From contig JAGHVC010000109.1 in the NCBI GenBank assembly GCA_018064505.1, positions 1 to 64,000 of the forward strand: a stretch of DNA of 64,000 nt, in the 5' to 3' direction. Under the pieces are notes generated by a model. That model ran no database searches and was not told where the DNA came from. It worked only from the letters and a program-made list of their open reading frames with translations. The DNA comes from Candidatus Minthosoma caballi. GTDB taxonomy: Bacteria; Bacteroidota; Bacteroidia; Bacteroidales; Bacteroidaceae. The position numbers were made by a program, and so were the translations under genes. Positions 1 through 7,870 of this stretch are shown one piece after another (position 1 is the first letter of the stretch; each line of letters opens with the position of its first letter).

Positions 1-71
1 TCAGCCGCTTCCTTCATCTGAACATCAGACAAAACGGGAGTTAAAATGAAAACGGTTTCGTATTGATTCAT
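1..71 (-). CDS. rpsF: 30S ribosomal protein S6, N-terminal fragment cut by the window edge
   Basis: Read on the minus strand from the ATG at 69-71, the frame begins MNQYETVFILTPVLSD and continues VQMKEAA to the window edge. This is the characteristic N-terminus of ribosomal protein S6 (the YETVFIL strand), an rRNA-binding protein of the small-subunit platform that pairs with S18. Only 23 codons are present. In Bacteroidetes rpsF normally leads rpsR and rplI, which would lie to the left, outside the window. A TACCTTTG promoter element lies about 115 bases upstream, so the leader is long and could be regulatory. Confidence 0.85.
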   Translation of the reverse strand, partial: MNQYETVFILTPVLSDVQMKEAA

Positions 72-183
72 AATTGATCAATAAAATAAGTTTGTGAATA
101 ATTTGTTTTAGTTTTTGCATTTCTGAGCCACTGGGTTTGTGCAGTTTTGAAACTGCTGAGCCCCGTTTTTTCAAAAAGCGGTG

Positions 184-191
184 CAAAGGTA
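184..191 (-). promoter_or_regulatory. Bacteroidetes -7 element for rpsF
   Basis: On the minus strand this reads TACCTTTG, an exact TAnnTTTG -7 box. The predicted leader to the rpsF ATG is about 105 nt and contains a small hairpin with 7-base arms (GCAGTTT and AAACTGC) and two direct GGCTCAG copies. S6 leaders are autoregulated in many bacteria, but I cannot identify the known S6:S18-binding motif here. Confidence 0.6.
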
Positions 192-397
192 AGAATTTTC
201 TGCCGAAAACTAAAAGGAAATGGCATTTTTTTTCCTTTTGCAATATAAATATCGATTAATTTTGAAATTTCTTTGAAAAAAGTTTCGTGATTTGAAGAAA
301 AAGTGCTTATTTTGTAGCGAAAAACAAAAAGTGCCTAGACGATTTCAGGCGCTTGAAGTGTTTTGTCATTCTGATAATAATAAAAAATAACTATACA
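192..397. other. intergenic region between divergent rpsF and a small membrane protein gene
   Basis: AT-rich spacer between the rpsF promoter and the ATG at 398. Short open frames here have no family resemblance and run across promoter sequence. I see no clear -7 box for the plus-strand gene; TTATTTTG near 308-315 is only a weak match. Confidence 0.5.
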
Positions 398-571
398 ATG
401 AAAAATCTCGGAATTATCTTAATCATCGTTGGCGCATTGGCACAAGTTCTTTGCGCTCTTGTTCCAGCCATGGGCGATTTGGCTGACCAGAATTGGTACA
501 CTTGGGGTGCACTCGCACTCATCATCGTGGGTCTTATCACTCATATCGTCACGAATAAGAAGGTAGATTAA
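398..571 (+). CDS. small two-helix membrane protein (57 aa)
   Basis: The frame is open from 353, but the ATG at 398 is the better start because it gives MKNLGIILIIVGALAQVL directly, the start of a hydrophobic helix, while the upstream extension is an unlikely Ile/Asn-rich leader. Two hydrophobic stretches (about residues 3-23 and 33-52) are separated by a short acidic loop, and the protein ends with Lys-Lys-Val-Asp. Very similar 55-60 residue proteins are common in Bacteroidetes as uncharacterised membrane proteins. The role is unknown. It stands alone, convergent with rprY, and is followed by a palindromic terminator. Confidence 0.7.
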   Translation: MKNLGIILIIVGALAQVLCALVPAMGDLADQNWYTWGALALIIVGLITHIVTNKKVD

Positions 572-594
572 TTTTCTGCTGATAAAAAATAAGA

Positions 595-618
595 AAGCCT
601 GAGCTCGAGCTCAGGCTT
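595..618. terminator. bidirectional intrinsic terminator
   Basis: A 24-base perfect palindrome, AAGCCTGAGCTC and its complement, is flanked by A residues on the left and seven T residues on the right. It sits between the convergent small membrane gene (ends 571) and rprY (ends 673), and could serve the plus strand strongly and the minus strand partly. Confidence 0.85.
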
Positions 619-672
619 TTTTTGTTTCATTATTTGTTGTATTTCTTTTTGGCGGTGAAGTAGGAATGCTTG

Positions 673-1404
673 TTATTCTTCTTCAGCAGCCTCTCCGTCT
701 GTAGTGATGACGAGCTTGTATCCCTTGCCATGCACATTGAGAATTTCCACTTTAGGGTCAGCCTTGAGGTGCTTGCGCAGCTTTGTGATGTACACATCCA
801 TTGAGCGTGCGTTGAAGTAGTTGTCGTCAATCCAAATTGTTTTGAGAGCGTAGTCGCGCTGCAAGAGCTCGTTCTGGCGGTTGCTGAGCAGCGTGAGGAG
901 CTCAGCCTCCTTAGTTGTGAGCTTTTCCTGATGATCGCCAAGGGTGAGAATCTGCTTCTGAGTGTCAAATGTGAATTCACCAATCTGACGCACAGTTGTG
1001 TCCTTGGCTTTCTTGCCACGCACGCGGCGAAGGATTGCTTCGATGCGGAACACGAGCTCTTCCATAGTGAATGGCTTAGTAATATAGTCGTCGGCGCCAA
1101 GCTCAAATCCTTCGCGCACATCGTCTTTCAGGTTCTTAGCAGTGAGGAACATGAATGGGATGTCGTAGTTGAGCTCACGAATCTTGCCTGCAAGCGTGAA
1201 TCCGTCCATCTTTGGCATCATCACATCGAGGATGCAGAGATCGAATGTGTTCTGAAGGAAAGCGCGGTAGCCTTCCTCGCCGTCTTGACAGAGGTGTGGG
1301 CGATAGCCTTTTGCTTCAAGATACTCGCGCAAGAGCATGCCAAGGCTCTCGTCGTCTTCACATAGAAGGATGTTTACTTCTTCAAGTTTCTCGTCTGGAA
1401 TCAT
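673..1404 (-). CDS. rprY: OmpR-family response regulator RprY
   Basis: This is a 243-residue two-domain response regulator. The receiver domain (about 10-125) has the acidic pair D17/D18, the phosphoacceptor D60 in LCILDVMMP, T88 and K110 in ITKPF. A winged-helix DNA-binding domain (about 135-235) ends with the MDVYITKLRKHL recognition-helix region typical of OmpR/PhoB proteins. Together with the kinase gene just upstream, order and sequence match the Bacteroides RprX-RprY system. The kinase gene ends 120 bases upstream on the same strand, so co-transcription is likely. The protein is expected to be a cytoplasmic transcription factor activated by RprX; its regulon cannot be read from this window. 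Confidence 0.92.
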   Translation of the reverse strand: MIPDEKLEEVNILLCEDDESLGMLLREYLEAKGYRPHLCQDGEEGYRAFLQNTFDLCILDVMMPKMDGFTLAGKIRELNYDIPFMFLTAKNLKDDVREGFELGADDYITKPFTMEELVFRIEAILRRVRGKKAKDTTVRQIGEFTFDTQKQILTLGDHQEKLTTKEAELLTLLSNRQNELLQRDYALKTIWIDDNYFNARSMDVYITKLRKHLKADPKVEILNVHGKGYKLVITTDGEAAEEE

Positions 1405-1524
1405 AGTTGTAATTGTATTTAGTTGTTAATGTTTTCTTTAGTTTTTTTCTTTCTCGAAATCCCAAGTTATTGGTTATCCGATTTTTCGAAATGTAGGAAT
1501 GTCGTTGCTAATTCTTCTTGAATT

Positions 1525-3051
1525 TTAGTCGTTTCTTAATTTAATGATGAACTTTGTTCCGATGCCAAGCTCGCTTTCCGCGTGTATAGTGCCGTGATGG
1601 TCTTTCACGATCTTATGAACATAAGCGAGTCCAAGGCCGAATCCCTTCACATCGTGTATGTTGCCTGTGTGCACTCTGTAGAATTTCTCGAAAATGCGTT
1701 TCAGGTCTTCTTTCTTGATGCCGATGCCGTTATCCTCGATGGAGATGCAAAGATGTCCTGGCTCGTTCCAAGTCTCTACATTAAGCTCGAGGCTTGCATC
1801 GCTGCGCTTATACTTGACAGCATTGTCCATCAGGTTGAATATCACATTTGTGAAGTGCATGTCGTCAACGCAGATTGTTGGATCGTCGGCGTGGAGGTTA
1901 GACACTATCTTGCCTCCGTTTTTCTCCACCTTCAGGGCGAAAGTATGCACCACTCCGGCAATGAGCTCGTTGATGTTCACCTCTTTCATGTGGAGGTTGG
2001 CTTTCTGATTCTCGTACATCGACATTTGCAGAACCTTCTCAACCTGGAAACGGAGTCGCTTTGTCTCGTCGATAATGGTGCTGGTCAGTCGCTGAGTGAG
2101 GTTAGGTGTTTTTGGCACTGAGGCATCGCCAAGCATCTGTGCGGCAAGCGAGATAGACGATATAGGAGTTTTGAACTCGTGCGTCATATTGTTGATGAAG
2201 TCGTTCTTCAGCTCTGTCAGCTTCTTCTGCCTGAACACAAGGATGAGTGTTACAATGAATGTGATGAGCAGGATGATTGTGAAGATGAGCGACGGCATCA
2301 TGAACCAGATGGAGCGCGAGATGTATTGTCCGTAGTCAGGGAAATGCACTTTCAGAATACCAGTTCGCAGCACAGGGTCGCTTTTGAAAAGAGTCTCGGA
2401 GAACGCCATTTCCTCGCCTTCTTCTTCATAGTCAGCGCATTTGTACACAGATGTGCCATTGCTTGTTGTCACACAAAAGTGGTATGGAATGTCGATGCCG
2501 TTGTTGTTGAGCTGCGCTTTGAGAATGTTGTCCAAGACATCGAAGTCAATTCGCTTGTCAATCGGACGATCGCTCGCCGTATAAAGGATGCTGTAGATAA
2601 CTTCCTCCACGAGACTCTTCTCATGAGCGTATCTCATATCCATGATTTCTTTCAAAGAGCGAGTGCGGTCGTTTGTTGTTGCTTCCTTCTTCGTGAAGAA
2701 CTTGTCCGAGAGGTTAGTGCTGGCGGTTGTCTCTCGCGAAGTGTACACGCTGCCATCCTTCGCTGTGACCTGGTGAGTGCGCTGAATCACCGACGAATCG
2801 GTTGACACATACACGGAGTCGATGGCTGTGGCAATGCCGTTCATTGCGTTTGGTCCCTGTTCAAGGTAGCGCTTTGCCTCTTCCAGCTCGAGCTGATGCG
2901 ATGTTTCATAAAGGCTTCGGCTCACTGACTCCTCGAAGTGCGCTCTTCGCATGGAAAGTATCTCTTCTATGTAGCGCATCTGCATGGCGAGAAGGCTGAC
3001 GAAGGAGATTCCCATCACGATGGCAAGTATTGTTATGGTCGATTTCTTCAT
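1525..3051 (-). CDS. rprX: membrane sensor histidine kinase RprX
   Basis: The 508-residue protein has an N-terminal membrane helix (about 5-24), a periplasmic sensor region (about 25-245) with no domain I can name, and a second helix (about 248-273). Next comes the dimerisation and phosphotransfer domain with H291 in NNMTHEFKTPISS. The ATPase domain shows the N-box (N410 in NLMDNAVKY), the G1 box DNGIGI (440-445) and the G2 box GFGLGL (470-475). All catalytic residues are present. It is paired with the OmpR-type regulator RprY downstream. A TACATTTG promoter element lies about 50 bases upstream of the ATG. Confidence 0.92.
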   Translation of the reverse strand: MKKSTITILAIVMGISFVSLLAMQMRYIEEILSMRRAHFEESVSRSLYETSHQLELEEAKRYLEQGPNAMNGIATAIDSVYVSTDSSVIQRTHQVTAKDGSVYTSRETTASTNLSDKFFTKKEATTNDRTRSLKEIMDMRYAHEKSLVEEVIYSILYTASDRPIDKRIDFDVLDNILKAQLNNNGIDIPYHFCVTTSNGTSVYKCADYEEEGEEMAFSETLFKSDPVLRTGILKVHFPDYGQYISRSIWFMMPSLIFTIILLITFIVTLILVFRQKKLTELKNDFINNMTHEFKTPISSISLAAQMLGDASVPKTPNLTQRLTSTIIDETKRLRFQVEKVLQMSMYENQKANLHMKEVNINELIAGVVHTFALKVEKNGGKIVSNLHADDPTICVDDMHFTNVIFNLMDNAVKYKRSDASLELNVETWNEPGHLCISIEDNGIGIKKEDLKRIFEKFYRVHTGNIHDVKGFGLGLAYVHKIVKDHHGTIHAESELGIGTKFIIKLRND

Positions 3052-3098
3052 TTTGTCTTTTTAAGCTCTTGCACTGCTGTGCTTATTGTTTTCGATTG

Positions 3099-3106
3099 CA
3101 AATGTA
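3099..3106 (-). promoter_or_regulatory. -7 element upstream of rprX
   Basis: The minus strand reads TACATTTG, an exact TAnnTTTG. No good TTTG -33 partner is seen at 19-21 bases. The spacing implies a leader of about 40 nt before the rprX ATG at 3051. Confidence 0.5.
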
Positions 3107-3250
3107 GCTCAAATCTTAAATACGCGAACTATTTTAACTTAAAATCTAAATTATTTATCTAAAAATTTGCTAATGTTAACACAAATACAATGTTTTAGTT
3201 GCGAATTTGTTAATTATAGCGTATAAAATATTAGCTGGCAAGACAAAAAT

Positions 3251-3276
3251 GGAGGGTTTGCAACTGCAAACCCTCC
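3251..3276 (-). terminator. intrinsic terminator after EF-G2
   Basis: Perfect 12-base arms, GGAGGGTTTGCA and its complement, enclose a 2-base spacer. On the minus strand the hairpin is followed by ATTTTTG. It lies 70 bases beyond the stop codon of the EF-G2 gene. Confidence 0.85.
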
Positions 3277-3284
3277 TCAAATAC

Positions 3285-3327
3285 GACAAATGAAGCGGCG
3301 GGGACCCACCATGATTGCTCATTTGTC
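3285..3327 (-). other. stem-loop in the EF-G2 3' untranslated region
   Basis: GACAAATGA (3285-3293) pairs perfectly with TCATTTGTC (3319-3327). The 25-base interior contains a GGCGGGGACCCACC-like stretch that may pair further. It lies between the EF-G2 stop codon and the terminator hairpin and has no U-tract of its own, so it is not simply a terminator. Confidence 0.5.
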
Positions 3328-3345
3328 TGAAAAAAAGTATTATAT

Positions 3346-5505
3346 TTATTCTTCTTCTTTGTTCTGAGCCTCAAACTCTGCCATGAGCTTCTGCTGGATG
3401 TCGCTAGGAACGAGCTCGTAGCTTGCGAACTTCATGATGAAGCTTGCGCGACCGCCAGTGATGCTTGACAAAGTAGTAGAGTAGCTGCTGAGGCTCTTCA
3501 ATGGCACCTTAGCGATGAGCTTTTCGTAGCCATTCTCACTTTCGCTGCCAATGATCATGCCGCGGCGTCCCTGAAGGTCAGACATTACATCGCCCATCTT
3601 GTCGCCAGGAACAAACACTTCTACATCATAGATTGGCTCGAGGAGCTTAGGGCCAGCATTCTTGAATGCCTCAGAGAATGCGTGACGACCTGCGAGCATG
3701 AATGAGAGCTCGTTTGAGTCAACTGGGTGCATCTTGCCGTCATATACGATTACTCTTACATCGCGAGCATAGCTGCCTGTGAGAGGGCCTTGCTCCATGC
3801 GGCTCATGATGCCTTTGAGGATGGCTGGCATGAAGCGAGAGTCGATAGCGCCACCAACAACAGAGTTGATGAACACAACCTTGCCGCCCCAATCCAGTGT
3901 GACTTCTTCCTTGCCTTTTGGAGTGATCTTGAACTCCTGATTGTTGAACTTGTATGTTGTAGGCTCAGGCATTCCCTCATAGTATGGCTCAACGATGAGG
4001 TGCACTTCACCAAACTGGCCAGCGCCGCCTGACTGCTTCTTGTGGCGATAGTCAGCACGAGCCGACTTAGTGATTGTCTCGCGATAAGGAATCTTTGGCT
4101 CTTCGAAGCGAACATAAATCTTCTCATTGTTCTCAAGACGCCACTTCAGAGTGCGGAGGTGGAACTCTCCCTGTCCCTTGATGAGTGTCTGCTTCAGTTC
4201 CTTGCTCTGTTCGAGGATCCATGTAGGATCTTCCTGGCTCATCTTCTGGATGGCAGCAACCATCTTTTCTGTGTCAGCCTCGTTCTCAGCCTTGATAGCA
4301 CGGATATACTTAGGGTTAGGGTACTTGACAAAGTTGAACTTATTCTCGCAGCCAGGGCCAACAAGCGTATTGCCTGTGCGAACATCCTTCAGCTTCACTG
4401 TGCAGCCAATGTCGCCAGCAACGAGTTCTTCCACCTTGATGCGGTTTGCGCCGGCACAAGCGAAGAGCTGAGCAACACGCTCCTTAGAGCCGCGATCTGC
4501 ATTGATCATGTCGTCGCCTTCATGCACCTTGCCGCTCATCACCTTGAAATACTGCACGCCGCCGATGTGTGGCTCGTTGGCAGTCTTGAAGAAGTAGAGA
4601 GATGTAGGAGCGTTAGGATCAGGGTTCACTTCCTCGCCGCGAGTGTTGTGCACCTGTGGCATTTCGTCAACAAATGGCACTACATTGCCGAGGAATTCCA
4701 TCAAGCGGCGAACACCCATGTCCTTGTATGCACAAACGCAGAATACAGGGAACATGCTTCTTGCAGCCAAGCCCTTGCGGATGCCTTCGCGCATTTCATC
4801 TTCAGTAAGGCTTTCTGTCTCGAAGAACTTCTCCATGAGAGTCTCGTCGTTCTCAGCAGCAGCCTCGACAAGAGCGCGATGCATTTCCTTAGCCTTCTCC
4901 ATTTCCTCTGCAGGGATATCCTCAATGATAGGAGCTCCGCCTTCAGGCTTCCATGAATACTTCTTCATGAGGAGCACATCGATGAGGGAGTTGAAGTCAG
5001 GACCTTCGTTGAGAGGGTACTGCACAGGAACAACCTTAGTGCCATAGATGTCGATGAGATTATCGAGCACTTGGTTGAAGTCGCACTTCTCAGAGTCGAG
5101 CTGGTTGACAAGGAAAATTACAGGCTTGCCAAGCTTCTCTGTGTAGCGGAAGTGGTTCTGAGTGCCAACTTCTGGACCATACTGACCGTTGAGAAGGAGA
5201 ATTGCTGTGTCAGTAACATTGAGAGCTGTCATTGCAGCACCTACGAAGTCGTCAGATCCTGGGCAGTCAATGATATTAAGTTTCTTACCATTCCATTCAA
5301 CATGATATACTGTAGAGAATACGCTGTATCCGTATTCCTGCTCAACAGGGAAATAGTCGCTCACTGTGTTCTTTGCAGTGATGCGGCCGCGGCGTCCAAT
5401 GATGCCTGCTTCATACAAGAGTGCTTCGGTAAGTGTTGTCTTGCCTGCACCATCATTGCCAAGGAGGGCAATGTTCTTAATTTCGTTGGTCTGGTAAACT
5501 TTCAT
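3346..5505 (-). CDS. fusA2: EF-G2, elongation factor G paralogue with altered GTPase motifs
   Basis: The 719-residue protein spans all EF-G domains (G domain about 10-280, then domains II to V). The P-loop GNDGAGKTT (16-24) is intact. The switch II motif is DCPGSDDF (80-87) where canonical EF-G has DTPGHVDF, so the catalytic histidine is replaced by Ser84. The G4 motif is NQLD (134-137) instead of NKMD, and the switch I RGIT motif is replaced by YGYS. These changes match the Bacteroidetes EF-G2 class, which in Bacteroides is reported to support translation without GTP hydrolysis under nutrient limitation. A normal fusA is expected elsewhere. The gene is alone, divergent from hemW, with its own terminator. 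Confidence 0.88.
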   Translation of the reverse strand: MKVYQTNEIKNIALLGNDGAGKTTLTEALLYEAGIIGRRGRITAKNTVSDYFPVEQEYGYSVFSTVYHVEWNGKKLNIIDCPGSDDFVGAAMTALNVTDTAILLLNGQYGPEVGTQNHFRYTEKLGKPVIFLVNQLDSEKCDFNQVLDNLIDIYGTKVVPVQYPLNEGPDFNSLIDVLLMKKYSWKPEGGAPIIEDIPAEEMEKAKEMHRALVEAAAENDETLMEKFFETESLTEDEMREGIRKGLAARSMFPVFCVCAYKDMGVRRLMEFLGNVVPFVDEMPQVHNTRGEEVNPDPNAPTSLYFFKTANEPHIGGVQYFKVMSGKVHEGDDMINADRGSKERVAQLFACAGANRIKVEELVAGDIGCTVKLKDVRTGNTLVGPGCENKFNFVKYPNPKYIRAIKAENEADTEKMVAAIQKMSQEDPTWILEQSKELKQTLIKGQGEFHLRTLKWRLENNEKIYVRFEEPKIPYRETITKSARADYRHKKQSGGAGQFGEVHLIVEPYYEGMPEPTTYKFNNQEFKITPKGKEEVTLDWGGKVVFINSVVGGAIDSRFMPAILKGIMSRMEQGPLTGSYARDVRVIVYDGKMHPVDSNELSFMLAGRHAFSEAFKNAGPKLLEPIYDVEVFVPGDKMGDVMSDLQGRRGMIIGSESENGYEKLIAKVPLKSLSSYSTTLSSITGGRASFIMKFASYELVPSDIQQKLMAEFEAQNKEEE

Positions 5506-5631
5506 TATTCTATTAGTTTTATTAAGGTATTAGTTTCAAAAATCGCGCTAAAATTACTGCTTTTTTGACTAATGGATAGTGGATTTTATATGTTGTAAAA
5601 CATTTTAGCATTTATTGTCAATAATTATGAT

Positions 5632-5639
5632 TAATTTTG
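5632..5639 (+). promoter_or_regulatory. possible -7 element of hemW
   Basis: TAATTTTG fits TAnnTTTG but is only 8 bases before the hemW ATG and lacks a TTTG at the expected -33 distance. If it is used, the transcript would be nearly leaderless. Confidence 0.35.
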
Positions 5640-5647
5640 TGGCGTAA

Positions 5648-6763
5648 ATGGCAGGAATATACATACACATACCGTTTTGCAAGACAAGATGCATATATTG
5701 TGGCTTTTTCTCTACAACCTCGTTAGGGAAGAGGACTGCGTATGTAGATAAGCTCTGCAGCGAGCTCTCAGAGAGAAGAAGCTATTTGCCATCAGGGCAG
5801 ATAGACACGGTGTATTTTGGCGGAGGAACCCCATCGCAGTTGCCGGTAGAGGATGTGGGCAGGATTCTGCAATGCATTTATAATATATATAATGTACGCG
5901 AGGGTGCAGAAATCACATTAGAAGGAAATCCTGACGATCTGAGCAAGGAATGTCTGACAGATTTGAGAAGGATAGGGGTTAACCGCTTGAGCATGGGCGT
6001 GCAGACATTTGACAATAGACGCCTGTCGTTCTTACGCAGAAGACACAGTGCTGAGCAAGCAGAACAGGCAGTAAAGATGGCTCAAGAAGCAGGTTTCAGC
6101 AATATAAGCATTGACTTGATGTTTGGCTTTCCTTCGCAGAGCATTGAAGAGTGGGAGCAGGACTTGCAAAAGGCAGTCAGTCTTGGAGTGCAGCACATTT
6201 CGGCTTATTCGCTTATGTATGAAGAAGGCACGCAACTGACAAAGATGCTTGAAAAAGGAGAGGTTGAGGAGATAAGTGACGATCTGTCGCTGAAAATGTA
6301 TGAAGTGCTTATGACCACTCTCGCAGACAATGGATATGAGCACTACGAAATCTCGAACTTCGCAAAGCCAGGTTTTCGTTCAAGGCACAATTCAAGCTAT
6401 TGGCAAGGGATTCCGTACCTTGGGGTGGGGGCAGGAGCGCATTCTTACGATGGCGAGAGGAGGCATTTCAACCCAGATTCGTTGACGGGATATTTGTCGG
6501 GCGCAGCTTTGGACGAGGAAGTATTGACAAGCGACATGCTTTATGATGAGTTTGTTTTCACTGCATTAAGGACATCTGAGGGTATAAATCTTGATGAATT
6601 ATCGGCAAGATTTGGCGAACAACGCAAGGCATTTTGCATGGCAAATGCCGACAAGCACCTGAAGGCAGGATTGCTGGTGTGCGAAAATGGCGTTTTGCGA
6701 CTCACTCGCAAGGGGTTGTTTGTGTCAAATGATGTAATGTCTGACCTAATGTTCGTTGATTGA
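5648..6763 (+). CDS. hemW: radical SAM heme chaperone HemW
   Basis: The 371-residue protein opens with MAGIYIHIPFCKTRCIYCGF, carrying the radical-SAM cluster ligands C11, C15 and C18 (CxxxCxxC). GGGTPS (58-63) is the SAM-binding glycine motif, and the later RHNSSYW and GVGAGAHSY segments are typical of the HemW/HemN-like family. HemW-type proteins bind heme and deliver it to respiratory enzymes; older annotations call them oxygen-independent coproporphyrinogen oxidase. True HemN has CxxxCxxCxC, which is not fulfilled here (Phe20 follows Gly19), supporting HemW. Length is normal. It is divergent from the EF-G2 gene and not in an operon. Confidence 0.9.
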   Translation: MAGIYIHIPFCKTRCIYCGFFSTTSLGKRTAYVDKLCSELSERRSYLPSGQIDTVYFGGGTPSQLPVEDVGRILQCIYNIYNVREGAEITLEGNPDDLSKECLTDLRRIGVNRLSMGVQTFDNRRLSFLRRRHSAEQAEQAVKMAQEAGFSNISIDLMFGFPSQSIEEWEQDLQKAVSLGVQHISAYSLMYEEGTQLTKMLEKGEVEEISDDLSLKMYEVLMTTLADNGYEHYEISNFAKPGFRSRHNSSYWQGIPYLGVGAGAHSYDGERRHFNPDSLTGYLSGAALDEEVLTSDMLYDEFVFTALRTSEGINLDELSARFGEQRKAFCMANADKHLKAGLLVCENGVLRLTRKGLFVSNDVMSDLMFVD

Positions 6764-6849
6764 ATTTCTTCTTTTTTGTTATTTTTGTCGCCAAAAGCCG
6801 TACAAATGATGAAATTGAAGGCTTGAAAACAAAAAAAGGGATAAAAACA

Positions 6850-6879
6850 CTTGTATGTAAAAAAAAAGCCGTACCTTTG
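6850..6879 (+). promoter_or_regulatory. promoter of the heptad-repeat lipoprotein
   Basis: CTTG at 6850-6853 and TACCTTTG at 6872-6879 are separated by 18 bases, a good Bacteroidetes promoter. The predicted leader to the ATG at 6932 is about 45 nt. Confidence 0.7.
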
Positions 6880-6931
6880 CAGCGGTTTTGAAAGCAAATT
6901 GATTGTTTAACAAATTAAAAGCAAAAGAAAA

Positions 6932-7147
6932 ATGAAGAAGTTGGTATTTATGGTAGTTGCTGCTGTTGCAGTTACTGCATCTGTATCTTTCGCATCATGC
7001 AACGAGAAGGACATTAAGGCTCTCGATTCACTCGCAAACGCTCTCGATTCAGCTGCTGCTGTTCTCGATTCAGCTGCTGCTGAGCTCGATTCAGCTTCTA
7101 TCGCTCTCGATTCAGCTGCTGCTGCTATCGACTCAATCGCTGAGTAA
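6932..7147 (+). CDS. small heptad-repeat lipoprotein (71 aa)
   Basis: The protein has a lipoprotein signal peptide with Cys23 in SFASC and then, after NEKDIK, consists entirely of six seven-residue repeats of the form xLDSAAx (ALDSLAN, ALDSAAA, VLDSAAA, ELDSASI, ALDSAAA, AIDSIAE). The strict seven-residue period with Leu and Ala at fixed positions predicts a single alanine-rich coiled coil of about 42 residues. In design this recalls the Gram-negative Lpp lipoprotein, but I see no Lpp homology and no C-terminal lysine for peptidoglycan linkage. It has its own promoter and a downstream terminator, so it is probably monocistronic and well expressed. Its function is unknown. Confidence 0.75.
   Translation: MKKLVFMVVAAVAVTASVSFASCNEKDIKALDSLANALDSAAAVLDSAAAELDSASIALDSAAAAIDSIAE
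7019..7144 (+). repeat. six tandem 21-bp coding repeats
   Basis: Six contiguous 21-base units start at 7019, 7040, 7061, 7082, 7103 and 7124, with core GCTCTCGATTCAGCTGCTGC. The second and fifth copies are identical and the third differs at one base. The period is a multiple of three, so copy-number change would keep the frame and add or remove one heptad. Confidence 0.9.
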
Positions 7148-7209
7148 TTTTAGCGAAATCGCGAAAGAATCAACTAACTTAGGATTCTCAGAATCCATGA
7201 GGGAATTGG

Positions 7210-7241
7210 ACCTGCTTGACAATAGTCTTGCAGGTTTTTTT
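7210..7241 (+). terminator. intrinsic terminator after the heptad lipoprotein
   Basis: ACCTGC (7210-7215) pairs with GCAGGT (7230-7235), with an additional GAC/GTC pairing inside, and is followed by a run of seven T. It lies about 60 bases after the stop codon. A smaller hairpin GGATTC-TCA-GAATCC lies just before it. Confidence 0.7.
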
Positions 7242-7274
7242 GTTTTAAATACAAGTTTTGCAAGCTCCACTTGC

Positions 7275-7844
7275 ATGAGTAGTTATCGCTTTCGCTCAGG
7301 TAGTAAACTGGGAGTTATCGCTGATGGACATAAGTTCTCTGATTGGGTTGCTGATCACACTAAGGCTCAGGATTGGTACATGTATCCAACCACTGGTACT
7401 GTAAGCCAAAAAGTAGTTGGCGAAGTTGCCAAAATCACAACAACTGTGGGACACGAGTATGAGAAGTCAGATTACGGTACCACCATCTCTTTTCCTAACA
7501 AAAATACTGCTTATCAGTATGTGTTTGATGCAAATAGCACATTCGCTGATGCTACCAGCGTTACGATTACCCTTGCGCTGAAGGGAACTGCAGGCAATGC
7601 ACTTAAGGCTCATGACGGTATAAACACCACGGGGGATGCTCTCGGCACATGGCAACGCATTAACAATGGTGGCACTTTCACTACTGTAGGTGATGGTCAC
7701 AACTCTGGTACTACGAATGTCAACATAGAGGGCATGTATCAAATTACTCTTTCATCCGCAGACCTCGATGCTATCCGCACTGCTGGTCATTGGGCAATCA
7801 CTGCCAGCGAAACATCTGAAATCATCTACATCGCATTCAAGTAA
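7275..7844 (+). CDS. hypothetical protein, possible remnant of a surface protein (189 aa)
   Basis: The frame is open far upstream, but that part runs across the lipoprotein repeats and the terminator, so ATG 7275 (MSSYRFRSGSKLGV) is the most reasonable start. The product is rich in Thr, Gly, Ser and aromatic residues with alternating beta-like patterns, resembling the C-terminal beta domain of an exported Bacteroidetes protein. It has no signal peptide and no recognisable ribosome binding site. The coding stretch ends with a stop and a strong terminator. It may be a complete unknown gene, or a 3' fragment left after the upstream part was replaced by the lipoprotein locus. I do not recognise the family. 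Confidence 0.45.
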   Translation: MSSYRFRSGSKLGVIADGHKFSDWVADHTKAQDWYMYPTTGTVSQKVVGEVAKITTTVGHEYEKSDYGTTISFPNKNTAYQYVFDANSTFADATSVTITLALKGTAGNALKAHDGINTTGDALGTWQRINNGGTFTTVGDGHNSGTTNVNIEGMYQITLSSADLDAIRTAGHWAITASETSEIIYIAFK

Positions 7845-7870
7845 GTTTGGAAATTAAGAATAAAGATAGG

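Noticed and set aside
72-183. S6:S18-binding autoregulatory motif in the rpsF leader
   Set aside because: A hairpin is present, but I could not match the known binding motif, so no riboregulator call is made.
25-243. Minus-strand open frame of 72 codons near the left edge
   Set aside because: It overlaps the rpsF start in another frame and runs through the rpsF promoter and leader; there is no protein-like pattern.
2179-2805. 208-codon plus-strand ORF opposite rprX
   Set aside because: It is a shadow of the rprX reading frame; all histidine-kinase motifs are on the other strand.
6957-7274. N-terminal extension of the frame ending at 7844
   Set aside because: It is open only because the 21-bp repeats of the lipoprotein are a multiple of three; it then crosses a terminator.
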